Assembly: GCA_017599285.1 (NCBI GenBank) | Contig: JAGFXX010000001.1 | Span: 1,798,001-1,862,000 of the forward strand | DNA length: 64,000 nucleotides | Reading direction: 5' to 3' | DNA from: Cereibacter azotoformans | Lineage (GTDB): Bacteria; Pseudomonadota; Alphaproteobacteria; Rhodobacterales; Rhodobacteraceae | Shown here: positions 23,399 to 32,635 of the stretch, piece by piece | Position numbering within the stretch: the first letter of the stretch is position 1 | How the letters are laid out: every line of letters starts with the position of its first letter | The notes under the pieces: generated by a model | The model's database searches: none | What the model was told of the DNA's origin: nothing | The model's input: only the letters and a program-made list of their open reading frames with translations | Translations under genes and position numbers: made by a program

Positions 23399-25408
23399 AT
23401 GACGATCCGCACGCCCTCTTCCACTCCGCAGACCCGCGCCCTCCAGGTGCGGTCAGCCTCGTACGACGAGGAGGCCGGGACGGTCGAGGTGGTCTACGCG
23501 ACCGCGACGCCAGCCATGCGTGACGGCTATTCCGAGGTGCTTGTCATCTCCGAAGACGCGATCGACACGACCCGCCTAGACGCCGGCGCCGTTGCTCTCC
23601 TCATGGACCACATGCCGTGGGGCCGCGCGCTTGGCACTGTCATCGGGCACCGGATCGAGGGCGATCAAGCCATCGCTACCGTCAAGCTGAGCGTGGCCGA
23701 CGAGCATAAGGGGCTGGTCGACGACATCCGCGCCGGGGTCATCCGGACCGTCTCCGTGGGCTACCAGATTCTGGCTTGGGAGGAGGTCGCGCTCGACGAG
23801 AGCCGTCCGACAGCCGTCCCGGTTATGCGTGTCACGCGCTGGATGCCTGCAGAGATCTCCCTCGTGACCATCCCTGCGGACCCTCATGCCCAGATCCGTT
23901 CCACCTCCGCCGACCTGGTGCGGCGGACCACCACCGCTGCACCGAGAAAAGAGGCCAGCATGAAGAAGAAGATCCAGACGCGCGACGCCGCGAGCGCCGC
24001 GGCCGAGGTCGTCGAAGAAGTGGCTACCGAGGCCGGCGTTGAAGTTACGCCTGAACTGGAAGCCGCTGTCGAAGAGGCGATTCAGACCGCCGTCGAAACC
24101 GTCGCGGAAGAGGCCGCGACTGAAGATGACGCACAGGCTGACGACACGACCGACGACACCGATCAGGCCGCTCCGGCCGACGGTGAGCGTGCCGCTCAGA
24201 TCGTCGAGCTCTGCACTCGCCACGGCCTGTCGGCCAAATTCGCCGCCCGGCACATCCGCGCCGGTACTGACATTCACCGCGTCCGCTCTGCCATGCTCGA
24301 CGCTATCGCTGCGAGGTCCGCACCGCCCATGACTACTGCCCGCACCCAGATCACCCGCGATGCCCGTGAGGGTGCGCAGCGTCATGCCGAGGGCGCCGTC
24401 TACTCGCTGCTCGCCGGCCGGTCCGCGACCGCCGATGAAGCCGGAGATCTCCGCGGCGCCCGCCTCGTCGACATCGCCCGCCGGGCCGTGGGCGCCGACG
24501 CGCAGGGCCGCTCGGATCGCGAGGTCATCAGCATGGTGACCCGCTCGGGAATGCACACTTCCGGAGACTTTTCCTTCACGGCCGCCACCGGCGCCGCGAT
24601 CGAGCGCCGTGTGCGTGAGCTCTACGAAAACGCCTCGATGGCGCTCGAGCCGCTGGTGCGGACGACCCTCGTCTCCGACTTCCGGCCGGTCGCCACCTAC
24701 TCGATCGGGGGCTTCCCGGAGCTGAAAGAGACGGCTGAAGGCGCGGAATACGAGGCCGGCACGGTCACGTCCGAAAGCGGCACCTTCTCGATCGCCAAGT
24801 TCGGCCGCATCCTCACGCTGTCGTTCGAGAGCATCGTCAATGACGACCTGCGCCTCCTCGACACGGCCATCCGCGGTGCTGCGTCGAAGGGCGCCAAGCT
24901 CCGGCAGAAGAAGGTCCGCGAGGCTTTCTCGGCCAGGCTCGCCGACGGCAAGGTGCTCTTCCACGTGACCCGCAAGAACCTTATCTCCGCGCCGCTCGAC
25001 GTGGAAGGACTGTCGGCCGCCCGCAAGGTCCTGCGCGAAACCCCGGATCTCGACGGCGACGCCATGAACCTGTCGCCGAAGTTCCTCGTGGTCAGCCCGG
25101 ACCTCGAAACCGTCGGCCAGCAGCTCATCTCGCCGATCACGGCCGCCGTCACAGGCAGCGTGAATCCCTTCGCCTCGACGCTGACCCTCATCGTCGACCC
25201 GGTCCTGTCCGGCTCCGAGTGGATGCTCGCCGCGGATCCGAACGAGGGCGACTGCATCGAGCTGGCCGACCTCCGCGGCTACGAGGGCGTCCGCGTCGAC
25301 GAGCTGCCGCTCGGCGCCGTCGACGGCGTGAGCTACCGCGCGCGTGCCTTCGCTGGCGCCCACCCGACTGGCTGGCGCGGACTGGTCAAGTCCACCGGTA
25401 ACGGCTGA
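23399..25408 (+). CDS. Prohead protease / major capsid protein fusion
   Basis: A 669-residue polyprotein. Residues about 1-180 are an HK97-family prohead protease (VLVISEDAIDTTRLDAGAVALLMDH gives the His region, GVIRTVSVGYQI the Ser). Residues 200-260 form an acidic, Ala-rich scaffold-like stretch (EEAATEDDAQADDTTDD). Residues from about 310 are the major capsid protein (GDFSFTAATGAAIERRVREL, SFESIVNDDLRLLDTAIRGA). Single-gene fusions of this kind occur in Mu-like and some siphophages; self-cleavage should release the shell protein. ATG 23399 is chosen over 23372 for its AGAGAG site. Confidence 0.9.
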   Translation: MTIRTPSSTPQTRALQVRSASYDEEAGTVEVVYATATPAMRDGYSEVLVISEDAIDTTRLDAGAVALLMDHMPWGRALGTVIGHRIEGDQAIATVKLSVADEHKGLVDDIRAGVIRTVSVGYQILAWEEVALDESRPTAVPVMRVTRWMPAEISLVTIPADPHAQIRSTSADLVRRTTTAAPRKEASMKKKIQTRDAASAAAEVVEEVATEAGVEVTPELEAAVEEAIQTAVETVAEEAATEDDAQADDTTDDTDQAAPADGERAAQIVELCTRHGLSAKFAARHIRAGTDIHRVRSAMLDAIAARSAPPMTTARTQITRDAREGAQRHAEGAVYSLLAGRSATADEAGDLRGARLVDIARRAVGADAQGRSDREVISMVTRSGMHTSGDFSFTAATGAAIERRVRELYENASMALEPLVRTTLVSDFRPVATYSIGGFPELKETAEGAEYEAGTVTSESGTFSIAKFGRILTLSFESIVNDDLRLLDTAIRGAASKGAKLRQKKVREAFSARLADGKVLFHVTRKNLISAPLDVEGLSAARKVLRETPDLDGDAMNLSPKFLVVSPDLETVGQQLISPITAAVTGSVNPFASTLTLIVDPVLSGSEWMLAADPNEGDCIELADLRGYEGVRVDELPLGAVDGVSYRARAFAGAHPTGWRGLVKSTGNG

Positions 25409-25418
25409 TCAGAACATC

Positions 25419-25440
25419 TGGCCCCCATCACTGGGGGCCA
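25419..25440. terminator. Hairpin after capsid gene
   Basis: TGGCCCCC-ATCACT-GGGGGCCA is a perfect 8-bp stem without a T-run. More likely an mRNA-stabilising or partial-termination element favouring capsid expression than a full terminator. Confidence 0.45.
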
Positions 25441-25471
25441 CCTTCCATTCCATCGCGAGGACCCTGTCCAG

Positions 25472-25795
25472 ATGAAGACCTACATCCAGTCCGGTGACGT
25501 GCTCACCATCACCGCGCCAGCCGCGATCGCGTCCGGTGCTTTCGTCAAGATCGGTCGGCTCACGGGCTTCGCCCAGGCGGATGCCGCCGAGGGACAGCCG
25601 GTCGCCATCGTCACCCGCGCCGTCTCCGAGGTGCCCGTCGCCGCCGCCGATCCCGTAACGGTCGGCGCGGCGGTCTATGCGGACGCCGATGGCGCCCTCA
25701 CGACTGACGAGACCGACGCGACCTATGTCGGCTACTCCACCAGTGCCGCCGTACCGGCCGCCGGCGTGGCGACAGTCAAGGTCCGCCTCGACTGA
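25472..25795 (+). CDS. Capsid cement/decoration protein (DUF2190 family)
   Basis: A 107-residue protein with DVLTITAPAAIASGAFVKIG at the start and AAVYADADGALTTDETDAT, both typical of DUF2190 capsid cement proteins, which stabilise the expanded shell. It directly follows the capsid fusion gene, the expected place. Confidence 0.8.
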   Translation: MKTYIQSGDVLTITAPAAIASGAFVKIGRLTGFAQADAAEGQPVAIVTRAVSEVPVAAADPVTVGAAVYADADGALTTDETDATYVGYSTSAAVPAAGVATVKVRLD

Positions 25796-25890
25796 CCCGA
25801 TACCCGGCGGCGTGCTCCGGCCGCCGGGAACCGCGCCCTGCCGATCCTCACGCGGCGGGGCGCACCTTCCTCACACTGACACGGTGACAC

Positions 25891-26226
25891 ATGACGCCGA
25901 AGATCCGCGTAGCTGAAGACCAAGACCACCGGCCGCTCCCGGTCGGCCGCTTCGATAGTGCTTCGGCGATCAATGGCAACGTCGGGGACGGCCCGAAGGT
26001 CTCCTTCGAGCTCTCGCCTGGGCGTGTCTATTGCATGACATCAGACCTCGCCGTGGAGGTCGTGCAGGGTTCCCCGTCTTCCGTCTGGCCGGGCTATCAC
26101 GGAGTGCTTGTCGGACCTTTCTCCCCGCACTGGCTGCTCGCCGGCGCCGATGAGGAGCTGCACGTGCGCAGCCTCGCTGCCGGCGTCTCCGGTCGCGTCA
26201 CACTGACTCCGCTCGTGAGCGCGTGA
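25891..26226 (+). CDS. Hypothetical virion-region protein
   Basis: A 111-residue beta-rich protein (VSFELSPGRVYCMTSDLAVEV; GYHGVLVGPFSPHWLLAG). No family recognised. Between cement and head-tail genes, so likely a minor head or decoration protein. Confidence 0.6.
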   Translation: MTPKIRVAEDQDHRPLPVGRFDSASAINGNVGDGPKVSFELSPGRVYCMTSDLAVEVVQGSPSSVWPGYHGVLVGPFSPHWLLAGADEELHVRSLAAGVSGRVTLTPLVSA

Positions 26227-26227
26227 C

Positions 26228-26398
26228 ATGTGGGGTCGCCTCGGACTCGGGCTGACACCACCGCCCAGGCCGGCTGCCGCCGGCGCGCCGGTGGATCCGG
26301 GAGTACCTGGCGCCCCGACTCTTTCGCGTGCTGCACTGCTCGCGATTTTCGATACCCTGACCGCGAAGCTCTCCAGCGCCGCGGCACTGGAGGACTGA
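26228..26398 (+). CDS. Small hypothetical protein (56 aa)
   Basis: Fifty-six residues starting one base after the previous stop (TGACATG). Begins MWGRLGLGLTPPP, is Pro/Ala/Gly-rich in the middle and ends in a predicted helix (RAALLAIFDTLTAKLSSAAA). Tight packing between its neighbours (2 bp to the next start) supports it as a real gene; similar short Pro-rich ORFs occur in this position in siphophages. Confidence 0.6.
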   Translation: MWGRLGLGLTPPPRPAAAGAPVDPGVPGAPTLSRAALLAIFDTLTAKLSSAAALED

Positions 26399-26399
26399 C

Positions 26400-26753
26400 A
26401 TGGCCGAGACATTCCGCAACGCACGCCTCGCGCCCCTTCCATCAATAGGGACGGCGGGCTTCGGCACGGTCTACACCTGCCCGGCGGGAAAGACCGCCGT
26501 CATCTTGTCTGCGCAGGTCGCTAACGTGGAAGCCGCGCAGGTCGGTGTGAGCTTGCGCTGGACGGATGCGTCGGTCGGCGGGGCGGTCACGTATTTGACG
26601 GACGAAGTGCAGGTCCCGGCTGCGGCCGCACTCAATCCGCTCGCCGGGAAGCTCGTGCTCGAAGCCGGAGATACGCTTGAAGCAGGGCAAGAAGGCTCGC
26701 CTCTCGCCGCCCTGAACCTCTCCGTCTCGGTGCTGGAGCTCGACAATGCGTAA
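26400..26753 (+). CDS. Hypothetical phage appendage/decoration protein
   Basis: A 117-residue beta-sandwich-like protein (TVYTCPAGKTAVILSAQVAN; LVLEAGDTLEAGQEGSPLAA), the pattern of small virion appendage proteins. No specific family. Its end overlaps the next start by 8 bp. Confidence 0.6.
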   Translation: MAETFRNARLAPLPSIGTAGFGTVYTCPAGKTAVILSAQVANVEAAQVGVSLRWTDASVGGAVTYLTDEVQVPAAAALNPLAGKLVLEAGDTLEAGQEGSPLAALNLSVSVLELDNA

Positions 26754-27570
26754 TGGGAACGGGAATATTCTCGGTGCCCGGCGCGTGCCTACTGCGCAAG
26801 CTGCGGGCGGTGTCTGGGGTGTCGAGGACGCTTATCTCGCGGACCGCGACGCCCAATGGCCGCGCTGGCCTGAAAATGTCGGCATTCCGTTCGATGGTAG
26901 GCTGCGCATGTGGCTCGAGGCGGACTACGGGCTCTATCGAGACGCGGACGCGACAGTCCCCGTGACGGCGAACGGACAATCCGTCAAGTCGTGGGTCAAC
27001 CGCGGAAATTCGGGTCGGCTGATTCACTCGTCTGGGACCCCACCGACAAAAACCGCGTCGGGCCTGGACTTTGCGACCAATCCCGGATTTGACGCGCTGG
27101 ATTGCGACAGGGGGAGATACAACTACGCTTTCGCTGTCGGAACTCAAGAGAACAACAGCGGGCGCTCGTTCATCTCCGGTCCTGCGAGCAGCGTCCCGCT
27201 CATAAGGCCGTCGTCGCTATCTGGATCGAGATACTGCTCGGTGACAGGCCCATCGTACACCGGCGTCCTGAATGTTTCATTTGCGGGCGGCACAGCCCTG
27301 TTCTCCTCTCTGCACGGTCTACTGCTGCCGAGCACAGGATCCGTCGAGCAGGTTGTCGGCTCGGCCGGGGTCACGCAAGTCAAGGCCGGTGTCGCTTCCT
27401 ATCCACCGCAGGGGCGGGCATTGATGTCGGTGGGAGCTGGGACGAACCGGGCAAACCTGGCCGCTGTGATCTGGTATTCGTCGGACGAGATGATGTCGCT
27501 CGACGAGATCAACCACGTCATGGCATACCTCGGCACGAAATACGGCGTCGCATACCCGGTGTTCGCATGA
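26746..27570 (+). CDS. Putative virion surface protein with LamG-like fold
   Basis: A 274-residue protein. N-terminal GGVWGVEDAYLADRDAQWP is a phage adaptor pattern; the body starts RMWLEADYGLYRDADATVPV and closes with SLDEINHVMAYLGTKYGVAYP, the beginning and end typical of LamG/concanavalin-like modules that decorate virions. Overlaps the preceding and following genes. Carbohydrate binding is an inference. Confidence 0.6.
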   Translation: MRNGNGNILGARRVPTAQAAGGVWGVEDAYLADRDAQWPRWPENVGIPFDGRLRMWLEADYGLYRDADATVPVTANGQSVKSWVNRGNSGRLIHSSGTPPTKTASGLDFATNPGFDALDCDRGRYNYAFAVGTQENNSGRSFISGPASSVPLIRPSSLSGSRYCSVTGPSYTGVLNVSFAGGTALFSSLHGLLLPSTGSVEQVVGSAGVTQVKAGVASYPPQGRALMSVGAGTNRANLAAVIWYSSDEMMSLDEINHVMAYLGTKYGVAYPVFA

Positions 27571-27917
27571 CGCCATTCGCCGATATCCTCGCTGACCTCG
27601 CCGGCGTCGTCGCCTCGACCTTTGACAGCCGTACCTTCGTCTTGACCACCACTGAAGGCTCGGAACTGGCGGTTCCGGGCGTTTTCAAGAAGTCGCACCG
27701 GGACGTGCAGGTGGGTGACTATGGGGCGAAGTCCTGGGTCACGGTGCCGGTGCTTGACGTCTCGAAAGCTGCGCTGGGGGAGCTGGGAGTGACGGAGCCG
27801 GGCGAGGTGCTGCATGGGGCGGCGGTGACGATCGAGGGGACGCACTACACGGTGGCTGAGGTGCGCGACGGTGGACTTTTTGCGCGCTGCCTCTTGTCTC
27901 TCGATCTCGACCACTAG
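27567..27917 (+). CDS. Head-tail joining protein (FII/Gifsy-2-like)
   Basis: A 116-residue protein with ASTFDSRTFVLTTTEGSELAVPG and AAVTIEGTHYTVAEVRDGGLF, matching in size and strand pattern the head-tail connectors of lambda-like phages. ATG 27567 overlaps the previous stop (ATGA). It is the last gene before the 306-bp non-coding gap. Confidence 0.6.
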   Translation: MTPFADILADLAGVVASTFDSRTFVLTTTEGSELAVPGVFKKSHRDVQVGDYGAKSWVTVPVLDVSKAALGELGVTEPGEVLHGAAVTIEGTHYTVAEVRDGGLFARCLLSLDLDH

Positions 27918-28223
27918 ACCTGATCCCGCCGCGCCCGTTCCTTCTCCTCTCGACCGCACCTAGACCACATACGTCAGCCATGCTTACTTACTTGACTGAG
28001 AATACGCGGTTAAAGTTTGACATGGCGGCATTTTCCGCGCGCTCAGCCCAAAAATAGGTCTTATATGCTGACGTTTTTCTGGCACTTGGAGGCATAGACG
28101 CGCCTCTTGAACCAGCTTTTAACGGTTTCAGGCGAAAAATAGGTCACGCATGCTGACCTTCTGCCGCTCCGGCCGCGGTTTCGCGCTCTCTCGCTATACC
28201 TTGCGGGGACAGCGAGGACCAGC
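27918..28223. promoter_or_regulatory. Non-coding regulatory gap before tail genes
   Basis: No gene is seen. It contains the CTCTCGACC-NNNN-CTAG motif (27944-27966), TTTGACAT at about 28017, and two imperfect 29-bp direct repeats 85 bp apart: 28044-28072 and 28129-28157, both with AAAAATAGGTC then ATGCTGAC (23/29 identical). The ATGCTGAC end resembles the CATGCGCTGACC end of the early elements. I infer a promoter or regulator-binding region for the tail operon. Confidence 0.55.
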
Positions 28224-28637
28224 ATGCACCCACGCAAGACCCTTCGAGACGAGCTGCAGGCCGCGGTGAGAGCTGCGCTCCCAGGCGTGCCGCTCTACGT
28301 ATCTCGCGCCCGCCAAGTGAATCCTGGCGAGCGCAGGCTCGCCTTCGTCTACGTCATGGCTGAGAAGATCGAGCGGCCGCGTGCCGCGCAAAATCGCGGC
28401 TCAGGGCCGCTTCGCCGGACGATCTTGGCCGAGGTAGCCGTAGCGTGTGATGGCAAGGATGGCGCCGTCGTCGACGATCTCGACGAGCTCTGCCGCTCCG
28501 TCGAGATCGCGGTCTCAGCGATTCCAGGCGTCGAGCTGACGGGGGCAAGCGTCGAAATCGACGGCTCGGGTCAGACCGTCTGCGCCTCCTGCATCATCAC
28601 TCTCATCGCCGACAAAATCGACACTCTCACCGCATGA
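28224..28637 (+). CDS. Tail terminator/minor tail protein (gpU-like)
   Basis: A 137-residue protein, KTLRDELQAAVRAALPGVPLY then LRRTILAEVAVACDG and PGVELTGASVEIDGSG, the arrangement of lambda gpU-type tail terminators, which cap the tail tube. The gene lies directly before the tube protein, as in lambda (Z-U-V). Confidence 0.65.
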   Translation: MHPRKTLRDELQAAVRAALPGVPLYVSRARQVNPGERRLAFVYVMAEKIERPRAAQNRGSGPLRRTILAEVAVACDGKDGAVVDDLDELCRSVEIAVSAIPGVELTGASVEIDGSGQTVCASCIITLIADKIDTLTA

Positions 28638-28647
28638 GGATCCCCGC

Positions 28648-29244
28648 ATGAGCTTTCTCGACCCCGTCTCCAACGACTACGTCTACATCCCCGGCAGCCA
28701 GGGCTATTTCGTCCCCGCTGGCGAGACCGACCCTGTGAATCTTGGCTTCATCGACGCCGCCGAGATCGAGCTGGCGGTCGAGGAGCAGGAAAAAAAAGGC
28801 CTCAATTCTAACGGCGTCCGCGTCGTGGTGAAGAAGGAACTCACGTCCGTCAACGCCACCGTCAAGCTCACGCTGGGCTCGCTCACCGATTTCAACAGGG
28901 CGCTTTCGCTGATGGGTGACGCCGGCACGTCCGGAGCCGCCGAGACCTTCCAGCTTGGCGACAAGGTGTTCCAGATCGAGGCAGGCGGACACAAGAGCGG
29001 CATCGCATCGAACGCCGGAATCCGCGGCCAGCTCGTGCTGCGTGGCGTCAACCCGAGCGGCAAGAAGGCCCTCGTCGTCCTGTGGGATGTCGAGCTTCGC
29101 CCGTCGAGCGCGCGTTCGCTGACCGGCGAGGACTTCGGGAGCATCGAGGTCTCGGGCACTGCCTACCCCGTCTCCGGCAAGCCCACTGGTGAGGAAATCG
29201 GCATGGAGCGGACGCTGACTGGCGAAGTCACGGACGCCGCGTAA
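28648..29244 (+). CDS. Major tail tube protein
   Basis: A 198-residue protein with GFIDAAEIELAVEEQEKKGL, TVKLTLGSLTDFNRALSLMGD and DFGSIEVSGTAYPVSGKP, the two-sheet tube fold of siphophage tail proteins. High-expression position after gpU-like gene, followed by the chaperone pair. Specific family not named with certainty. Confidence 0.75.
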   Translation: MSFLDPVSNDYVYIPGSQGYFVPAGETDPVNLGFIDAAEIELAVEEQEKKGLNSNGVRVVVKKELTSVNATVKLTLGSLTDFNRALSLMGDAGTSGAAETFQLGDKVFQIEAGGHKSGIASNAGIRGQLVLRGVNPSGKKALVVLWDVELRPSSARSLTGEDFGSIEVSGTAYPVSGKPTGEEIGMERTLTGEVTDAA

Positions 29245-29271
29245 TCACCGCCCAGGAAGGAGCACCCACCA

Positions 29272-29673
29272 ATGACTGCCTCTCTCCTCGATCTCGCCGG
29301 TGTCGGCCGCACTGTCACCGTCCGCGGCACGCCAGTCACCGTGACCGGCATCTCGGCGCGCGGCCTCGCCGCGCTTTTCTCGCGCTTCCCCGATCTCATC
29401 CAGTCGGTCACCGGCGGCGGCCTCGACCTCACCAGCCTAGTCACGACCGGTCCTGAAGTGGCCGCCGCCGTTCTCGCCGCGGGCACCGGCCACCCGGGCG
29501 ACGAGCGCGCCGAAGCAGTGGCCGCCAGCCTCTCGCTCTCCGATCAGCTCGCCCTCATCGAAGGCATCGCGGCCGAGACGTTCGGGAGCGACGGTATCGA
29601 GGGTTTCGCGAAGCGCCTCGCGAGCGCGGCCGCCGCCGCCGGGGTGCGGGCCGGCGAGGCCGAGGCGGCTTGA
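29272..29673 (+). CDS. Tail assembly chaperone (gpG-like)
   Basis: A 133-residue protein (GTPVTVTGISARGLAALFSRF; SLSLSDQLALIEGIAAETFG) with a helical, Ala-rich C-terminus. Position between tube and tape measure is that of the tail assembly chaperone G, which in lambda frameshifts into T. GGAAGGAG precedes ATG 29272. No obvious slippery heptamer is visible near the stop. Confidence 0.65.
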   Translation: MTASLLDLAGVGRTVTVRGTPVTVTGISARGLAALFSRFPDLIQSVTGGGLDLTSLVTTGPEVAAAVLAAGTGHPGDERAEAVAASLSLSDQLALIEGIAAETFGSDGIEGFAKRLASAAAAAGVRAGEAEAA

Positions 29674-29894
29674 TGAGCGATGTGGCGCAGGCGGTGCATG
29701 CCGCCGCCCGCGCCTACGGCTCTCTCGACGTGGCGCTTGCTATGACGCCCCGTCAGCTCTCCGCCGTCATGCAGCTCGAGGCCTCCACCAGGTCGCGTGA
29801 GCTGCTGGAGGGCTTCTCCGTCCAGCGCATCGCGGCGCATGGCGAGAAAAAGGACTGCGACAAGCTCGTGAAGGACTTGAGTGATGGCAGCTAA
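29673..29894 (+). CDS. Tail assembly chaperone (gpT-like), short
   Basis: A 73-residue helical protein (VAQAVHAAARAYGSLDVALA; VMQLEASTRSRELLEG) whose ATG overlaps the upstream stop by one base and whose end overlaps the tape measure by 11 bp. It corresponds in position to the downstream part of the GT chaperone. Confidence 0.6.
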   Translation: MSDVAQAVHAAARAYGSLDVALAMTPRQLSAVMQLEASTRSRELLEGFSVQRIAAHGEKKDCDKLVKDLSDGS

Positions 29895-31293
29895 AAAGCC
29901 CGCACCGATCGTCATTAAAATGCAGGCCGACGGACTCAAGGGGGTCCAGTCGGCCTTCGCGTCGATCGGAAAGAGTGCCAGCGCGCTTAAAAGGACGGTC
30001 GACACGATCGGGCAGAGCCTCTCCAAAATCGGAAAGACCGGCGCCGGCGCCGTCGCGGCTATCGGTGGTGCGAAAGCAGCCCTGGCCGCCTTCACGAAGG
30101 CCGGTGTCGCTTCTGTCGGAGAACAAGCCCGCTTCGCGAAGCAAGTTGGCTTGACAAATGAGCAATACCAGGAGCTGCGCTATTCCGCCGAGCGCGCCGG
30201 AGTTGAAGTCGACTCGCTCAACGGTTTCCTCATCAACCTCGCCGACAAGTCCATCGACGCGGCCATCGGCAATGAAGAGAGCGCGAAACAGCTCGCGGAT
30301 CTCGGCATTTCGGCGGTCGACGCGGCTGGCAATATTAAGCCAATGTCACGGCTTATTGCCGATCTGTCGGACTCAATTGCATCGATGCCGGACGGCACGG
30401 CTAAAACCGGCTTGCTTTCCATTTTTGCGGGCGACGATGGGGCGAGAGCAATTGGATTCCTCAATCTCGGCAGCGCCGGCCTCCGCAGGCAAGCTGAAGA
30501 AGCGCGCGCACTCGGGAATATCCTGCCGGACTCATATGCGAAAATCGCGAAGGGCGCGTCCGACGCATCCAAGCAACTGAAATTCACCGTCACGTCGATC
30601 CGTGATGAATTGGCGATGATGTTCGCGCCTGGATATGAGGCGAGCGCGCGAAAGACGACGCAGTTCCTGCAGAAATATCGCAAGGATATCGTTCAGATAA
30701 TCGATCAGATGCGGCTTTATGTCGGCCGGTCAATTGATGAATTGATCGCCGTCTTCTGGCGCGGAGAAGCTCCGACGATCCCTTGGATCGCTGACTTGAA
30801 GGCGCTTTTCGAGGGCGGCGACGCTGATCAGATGCAGACCGGCGTCTTCAAGTTCATTGCGAGCCTGAAGGCCATTCCTGACGTGCTCGGGTCCATCTCT
30901 GGCGCAGTGGAACTCGTAAAACTGGCGTACCGCGATTTCACATCGATTGCAGCCGGAGGTGACGCGCAGATCGAATTACTGCAGCGGAACGCCGATATCA
31001 TCAGGGACGTCATCGCGCTGCTGTCTGGAGATACCGGCGCGATCAAGTCCGAGTGGCTGTCGACAGCCGTCGATGGCTTCGCTCGTGTCGCTGATGCGGC
31101 CGGAATTGCAGTGGGCGTAATTGCGGACGTAATCAATATCATCGCGACCCTCGGATCCGAGGCCGCGTACACGCCGATCACAGAATTCGGGGCGCGGCTT
31201 CAGGACTTCGTTCGCGACATCGTAGGCATTTTCGGCGCACTGAGTGACGGTTCGACTTACGAGCCGGTCACGATGCTTGGAAAGCAGATCAAG
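29884..31293 (+). pseudogene. Tail tape measure protein, N-terminal fragment (interrupted)
   Basis: About 470 residues of the tape measure: IVIKMQADGLKGVQSAFASI at the start, then coiled-coil helices, FAKQVGLTNEQYQELRYSAE, and GDDGARAIGFLNLGSAGLRR. Phage sequence stops after TMLGKQIK (near 31293), where GC-rich foreign DNA begins; the frame runs on to 31821 through unrelated codons. The C-terminal part resumes at about 35483. Combined length of about 945 residues fits a siphovirus tail of roughly 140 nm by the usual 0.15 nm per residue rule. The split gene should give no functional tail. Confidence 0.9.
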
Positions 31294-31930
31294 GGGGGAT
31301 CACCCGGCCACGCAGCTCGGCCCCGGCCGAGACCGTGGTTGGGGACACCCCTTCGCCCCGTTAAGCGGATGGCCTTGCGTGGGGGAACCGGCGGTTCCCT
31401 AGATGGACGGGGCGCGCTTGCGCGACCTGGCCCAAGGATGCGGGCGGCGTTCGGCTTGACCGAACCCCCCGCCAGTGTGATCGCCGCGCCCGCGCGGGGA
31501 TCTCGAAACCTTCTCAGGCCAGAGCTTTCCAGCCCGCCCCGGCCAAGGGGACGGGGCAGGGCCTTGCAGGCGACGAGCTGGACGCGCCATCCCACAGCGA
31601 AGGATAGCGAGGCGACTTGTGGTAAGGTCTGGCCTCGCAAAAGGCCGAGGGAACCGAGGGAAGATCGTCACCCGAAGGGCCGAGATTTGCGGGCCGAACG
31701 GACCATGCCCCCGCGTCGATCCGCTGGCTCGGAACGAGACGGCGGGCGGCGCACCTGGGGGGCAGGGACGGGCGGCGCGCAAAGCTCGGGGAGTGGGCCG
31801 GTGCAGCCGGCGCACGAGTAGAGCCTGGTCCTGGGCGGGCGTGTCCTCGCGCCACTGCACGAGGTCACGAACGATCAGGATTTGCCATGCCCGGAAAAAC
31901 GGTGAGCGTAATAAATAATGCCTCGAAGCA
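31294..31930. other. Unidentified GC-rich passenger DNA
   Basis: Around 640 bp with several open frames on both strands but none that looks like a protein I know; they are rich in Arg, Pro and Gly as expected for random GC-rich sequence. Reads like a plasmid-derived fragment brought in with the resistance module. Past about 31890 the sequence becomes AT-rich up to the ISCR2 fragment. Confidence 0.4.
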
Positions 31931-32053
31931 GTGCAATTGCCACATATGTTTGATATTATAATGACGCGCAATCATCTAAGATATAAAGAGAAAATGGCGA
32001 TCCGATGCTTGAAATTATGGACATTTTTAAAACTATCTCTCAAGTCGCTATCC

Positions 32054-32398
32054 CGCTTCCACGGGGTGTTCGCACCCAACAGTCGGCACCGGGCGTTGGT
32101 CACGCCGGCAAAACGGGGCAGGGGCAACAAGGTCAGGGTGGCTGATGAACCGGCAACACCAGCACAACGGCGAGCGTCGATGACATGGGCGCAACGGCTC
32201 AAGCGTGTTTTCAATATCGACATCGAGACCTGCAGCGGCTGCGGCGGCGCCATGAAAGTCATCGCCTGCATTGAAGACCCTATAGTGATCAAGCAGATCC
32301 TTGATCACCTGAAGCACAAAGCCGAAACCAGCGGGACCAGGGCGTTACCCGAAAGCCGGGCGCCACCGGCTGAGCTGCTCCTGGGTCTGTTTGACTGA
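32054..32398 (+). pseudogene. ISCR2 (IS91-like) transposase, C-terminal remnant
   Basis: About 115 residues from RFHGVFAPNSRHRALVTP through AQRRASMTWAQRLKRVFNID, IETCSGCGGAMKVIACIEDP and the C-terminal LPESRAPPAELLLGLFD. These are the C-terminal zinc-finger region of IS91/ISCR rolling-circle transposases; the catalytic N-terminal two thirds with the tyrosines are gone. The open frame starts at 31931, but its first 41 codons are unrelated AT-rich sequence. The element cannot move itself. Confidence 0.85.
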
Positions 32399-32610
32399 CG
32401 AGCCTGAAGGCCAACGATACCAATCAAAATGCTGCGTTCACAGCGCCGCGGCAGGGATCCGCCGTGCTGGTTGTCGGAAAAGGAGCCGCTAGTGGGAAAG
32501 AGGAGGGTAAATTTTCAGCGTTGCTGGCTCCCCGTCAGCCGGATTGGGTTGCATCGCAGGGGTGTCGAAAGAGTCAACTGCGGTCCAAAGCTGTTGGACT
32601 TGGGTGAAAA

Positions 32611-32635
32611 GGGCGTTTATTCTTCCTATACGTTG
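32611..32635 (+). other. ISCR2 oriIS end
   Basis: GGGCGTTTATTCTTCCTATA followed by CGTTG matches the IS91-type replication origin (GTTT...CTTCCTATAC) expected downstream of the ISCR transposase. The adjacent base begins glmM-derived sequence, so the end is intact. Confidence 0.7.

Noticed and set aside
23576..25363. 595-residue minus-strand open frame
   Set aside because: Antisense to the capsid fusion gene, no recognisable domain.
29640..29680. Programmed frameshift between the two tail chaperone genes
   Set aside because: No slippery heptamer of the usual form was seen near the overlap; left as two genes.
31399..31971. 190-residue minus-strand open frame in the insert
   Set aside because: Pro/Arg/Gly-rich without a domain, crosses from GC-rich to AT-rich DNA; probably not a gene.
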